Shown here piece by piece: positions 12,529-14,011 of a stretch of DNA of 14,011 nt (position 1 is its first letter; the number at the start of each line of letters is the position of its first letter). The notes beneath the pieces are model-generated. The model was given only the letters and a program-made list of their open reading frames with translations, did no database searches and was not told the origin of the DNA. Both the position numbers and the translations under genes were made by a program. Source of the stretch: an uncultured Oscillospiraceae bacterium (GTDB taxonomy: Bacteria; Bacillota; Clostridia; Oscillospirales; Oscillospiraceae). The stretch lies in NCBI GenBank assembly GCA_910578575.1, contig CAJTQP010000061.1, positions 1 to 14,011 of the forward strand. Reading direction: 5' to 3'.

Positions 12529-12911
12529 TACGCGGTTCCTCCTTCCGGTTCAACTTGTGCTGCGGTGGGGAAGCTGTCCTTATAAATGCGGGTCTGGTTG
12601 TCCACCTTGACCGCCTGAAGCTGGCCCCGCTTGATGTAGGTATAAACTGTGCCGGGGTGGATGCCCAAGCGCTCAGCGGCTTCCTGTACCCCTACCGTGT
12701 GGTCCCATCTCTGGCCAGGGGGAGGACCGTCGACCTTCTTGTAGTGAAATTGGCAATTGTACCAGTCCTCAAAACTGTCCAGCAGGACCCGCATTTTGCC
12801 GCCTACCAGGACGGTTTGAAAGCGTTTCTGCTTGACCAGCCAGTATGCCTCGACCTTTTTCATGCCGAGAAGCCGCTGCATTTCAGGGACTGAGATACTT
12901 GTCTTTCCCAT
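12528..12911 (-). CDS. Tandem helix-turn-helix (excisionase-like) protein
   Basis: The 127-residue product has two HTH_17/MerR-like units. The first (about 5-58) reads ISVPEMQRLLGMKKVEAYWL then VGGKMRVLLDSFEDWY. The second (about 70-112) reads VGVQEAAERLGIHPGTVYTY then IKRGQLQAVKVDNQTRIYKDSF. Each is the pattern of excisionase DNA-binding domains. Such proteins bend attachment DNA and bias the integrase toward excision, or regulate the int operon. The ATG at 12911 follows CAGGAGGTCATACAGC; longer upstream reading is not supported. Its stop overlaps the integrase start by one base, so the two are made together. Confidence 0.85.
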   Translation of the reverse strand: MGKTSISVPEMQRLLGMKKVEAYWLVKQKRFQTVLVGGKMRVLLDSFEDWYNCQFHYKKVDGPPPGQRWDHTVGVQEAAERLGIHPGTVYTYIKRGQLQAVKVDNQTRIYKDSFPTAAQVEPEGGTA

Positions 12912-12965
12912 GCTGTATGACCTCCTGATTCTTCGATTCCTGAGACAAGGTGCCTCTATGTAAGA

Positions 12966-13009
12966 CCCGCTGCGATGTGGGCCTCCTTTCTGTCCCACAT
13001 TGTAGCGGG
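12966..13009. promoter_or_regulatory. Large 16-bp inverted repeat in the leader of the xis-int genes
   Basis: CCCGCTGCGATGTGGG (12966-12981) and CCCACATTGTAGCGGG (12994-13009) flank a 12-base spacer and match at 14 of 16 positions. The two mismatches are G-T on the plus strand. On the minus strand the spacer contains AAAGGAGG. It lies just after a terminator and before the tandem-HTH gene, so it could be an operator dyad or an mRNA switch for xis-int expression. Confidence 0.7.
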
Positions 13010-13014
13010 CTGTG

Positions 13015-13050
13015 GGAAAAAGCGCAAAGGTACAAAACCCTTGCGCTTTG
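13015..13050 (-). terminator. Terminator between the short excisionase-like gene and the xis-int pair
   Basis: On the minus strand AAAGCGCAA (13049-13041) pairs with TTGCGCTTT (13027-13019), 9 bp with a 13-nt loop, followed by TTCCCAC after the last Ts. It is 22 bases after the stop codon of the short HTH gene. Confidence 0.7.
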
Positions 13051-13071
13051 GAAATTCGCATCCTTGACAAG

Positions 13072-13305
13072 TTATTCTTCGTCTCCGTCCAGCCAGGCAT
13101 CGAAGCTCTTTTTGGAAATGCGAATCTGTTTCCCAACCTTTTGACTCTTGAACACTCCGCGCTTGATAAGGACATAGGTGGTAGAGCGGCTGATATCCAG
13201 GATTCTCTGGATATCGCTGACGGAGTAGGTCCGTTTTTCCGCCCCACAGGGCGGGCTGCATACCGTATCCAGTTCACCACATACGCTGCCCTGTTCCTCA
13301 AACAT
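13072..13305 (-). CDS. Short excisionase-like helix-turn-helix protein (77 aa)
   Basis: Residues 26-72 read TYSVSDIQRILDISRSTTYV, LIKRGVFKSQKVGKQIRISK, KSFDAWL: the HTH_17 excisionase pattern of a helix-turn-helix followed by a basic wing ending in F..W. The first 24 residues contain four cysteines (Cys9, Cys16, Cys20 and a nearby acidic stretch) that do not form a clear zinc motif. The ATG at 13305 follows AAAGGGGGCACCGAAA. It starts 19 bases after the toxin-like gene stop, so both are probably on one transcript. Likely a DNA-bending excision factor or regulator of the element. Confidence 0.82.
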   Translation of the reverse strand: MFEEQGSVCGELDTVCSPPCGAEKRTYSVSDIQRILDISRSTTYVLIKRGVFKSQKVGKQIRISKKSFDAWLDGDEE

Positions 13306-13324
13306 TTTCGGTGCCCCCTTTCCC

Positions 13325-13882
13325 TTATGTATCCCCCAACCGCTTTCGGCGGTTGATAACAATAAAGTCCAGTCCCGGTTGGACTTCACAGTATTCACAG
13401 GTACTGCCTTCCTCCTGCTCCCCCTCCGCCCTGCGGATCACATGGTCCGGGGAGCTATAAAACTGGTTGGCGCAGTTCGGGCAGAGGCAGAGCCGTTTCC
13501 CCTCCGGTTTCGCTTTTCTTTTTCTCCGGCGGTCCTCTGGCAGCGCCAAACTGGCGCGGATAGCCTGGTCGATCTCTTTCATTTCCTCTGCCCCCATGCA
13601 GTCCACAAATTCCCGTAACCGCTGCTTGTCCAGTACGCGGATTTGTTCCAACAGTACCATAGACCGCCGGGGCAACTCCAACCTTTCCGGCAGGACCACA
13701 TGGGTGGGCAGGTAGTATTTCTTCCCCTTGCTGGTGATGGGAGCTGCGATGATTGTGGGGCAATGCTTGTTGCCCTTGTTGTTCTGAATGACCAGGACCG
13801 GGCGAAGCCCGCCCTGCTCGGACCCCTGGACGGGGTTCAGTTTTGCGTAATAAATATCGCCTCGGCAAATTGTCAACGCCAA
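13325..13882 (-). CDS. MazF/PemK-family toxin-like protein fused to a C-terminal zinc ribbon
   Basis: MazF/PemK proteins cut mRNA at short sequences. Using the TTG at 13882 (MALTICRGDIYYAKLNPVQG), the protein has 185 residues. The MazF core spans 5-113, with Arg27 in GGLRPVLVIQNN and Thr50 in AAPITSKGK at the places of the B. subtilis MazF catalytic Arg25 and Thr48. The lysine/arginine-rich linker (118-130) leads to a zinc-ribbon-like domain with Cys134/Cys137 (CPNC) and Cys162/Cys165 (CEYC), not found in ordinary 115-residue MazF. The start is uncertain: neither TTG 13882 nor 13876 has a ribosome binding site, and the frame stays open to 13966 through a C10 run. No antitoxin gene lies directly beside it within view. 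It is probably cotranscribed with the short HTH gene. Confidence 0.82.
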   Translation of the reverse strand: MALTICRGDIYYAKLNPVQGSEQGGLRPVLVIQNNKGNKHCPTIIAAPITSKGKKYYLPTHVVLPERLELPRRSMVLLEQIRVLDKQRLREFVDCMGAEEMKEIDQAIRASLALPEDRRRKRKAKPEGKRLCLCPNCANQFYSSPDHVIRRAEGEQEEGSTCEYCEVQPGLDFIVINRRKRLGDT

Positions 13883-13900
13883 TTTGAAATTGTAAGAAAA

Positions 13901-13929
13901 CGCCGAAGAAATTTTGTAGTTTTTCGGCG
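13901..13929 (-). terminator. Hairpin, possible terminator of the gene entering from the right
   Basis: CGCCGAAGAA (13901-13910) pairs with TTTTTCGGCG (13920-13929). On the minus strand there is one A-C mismatch, and TTTTCTTAC follows. It lies between the stop codon at 13947 and the toxin-like gene. Confidence 0.5.
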
Positions 13930-13938
13930 GGGGGGGGG
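13929..13938. repeat. Homopolymer run of ten G (C on the minus strand)
   Basis: Ten consecutive G residues sit directly beside the hairpin, 50-60 bases before the likely toxin start. Such runs change length easily during replication and are also prone to sequencing error. Confidence 0.85.
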
Positions 13939-13946
13939 TAACAAAA

Positions 13947-14011
13947 CTAAGCGTTTCCTTGCTCAAAAAGAGTGTTCACGATTTGCTGTTTCTGACGCAT
14001 AAATTCCTTGC
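13947..14011 (-). CDS. C-terminal end of an unidentified gene (partial)
   Basis: The frame open from the right edge reads KEFMRQKQQIVNTLFEQGNA and stops at TAG (13949-13947). It is followed by a hairpin, as expected for a gene end. The fragment is too short to name. An internal ATG (14000) preceded by AAGGAATTT could instead start a 17-residue peptide, but a gene tail is simpler. It may be the missing partner of the toxin-like gene or another element gene. Confidence 0.45.
   Translation of the reverse strand, partial: KEFMRQKQQIVNTLFEQGNA

Noticed and set aside
12956..13000. 14-residue leader peptide (MWDRKEAHIAAGLT) across the 16-bp dyad
   Set aside because: No ribosome binding site precedes its ATG, and the peptide has no run of a regulating amino acid; the dyad explains the sequence better.
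11155..13060. 13-bp direct repeat TTGGAAATTCGCA at 11155-11167 and 13048-13060
   Set aside because: A repeat of this length is expected about once by chance in 14 kb, and the second copy overlaps a terminator stem. It is not good evidence for an attachment core.

Overview
The window reads like a stretch of chromosome from a GC-rich gut Firmicute, probably an Oscillospiraceae/Clostridia member of the Flavonifractor, Lawsonibacter or Pseudoflavonifractor type. This is inferred from the gene families, the strong AGGAGG ribosome binding sites, the GC-rich codon use, and hairpin repeats of a kind I associate with that group. No genus can be proven from the sequence alone.

The layout has three parts. 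(1) Bases 1 to about 310 are AT-rich and hold the last 68 codons of a large serine recombinase, so a mobile element ends at the left edge. (2) Bases about 320 to 11,140 are mostly GC-rich chromosomal housekeeping. They hold a minus-strand crotonase-fold enzyme; a secreted C39-like cysteine protease; the serine biosynthesis pair serC and serA followed by a gamma-carbonic anhydrase-like protein; a cytoplasmic C39-like protein with a coiled-coil protein; then on the minus strand rpsO, pnp and a short QueG-like double [4Fe-4S] protein. A small AT-richer cassette follows, with a DUF6809-like gene divergent from a 58-aa Arc-type ribbon-helix-helix regulator, and then tRNA-Arg(CCT) with its own promoter and terminator. 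(3) From the tRNA 3' end to the right edge is one end of a second mobile element, all on the minus strand: an unseen upstream gene, a MazF/PemK toxin fused to a zinc ribbon, a short excisionase-like HTH protein, a tandem-HTH protein and a tyrosine integrase.

The most notable observations are in the right-hand element. The integrase appears to have lost, by an in-frame internal deletion, the segment that should carry the HxLR box, the second His and the nucleophilic Tyr, while its C-terminal tail is kept. Between integrase and tRNA lie six copies of the decamer TGTTAGCA(G/A)G, three in each orientation, plus a separate 10-bp inverted repeat. This looks like an array of integrase/excisionase arm sites at an attachment end. 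Two GC-rich hairpins in opposite orientation fill the serC-serA gap, and a different REP-like palindrome forms the end of the QueG-like gene. The DUF6809/RHH pair is separated by a perfect 10-bp inverted repeat whose arms contain TTGACA promoter boxes, an arrangement suited to repression of both genes.

Functionally, serC and serA supply two of the three steps from 3-phosphoglycerate to serine (no serB is visible). rpsO and pnp form the widely conserved S15-PNPase pair, here separated by a terminator-like hairpin. The right-hand genes form an excision/integration control module probably arrested by the damaged integrase.
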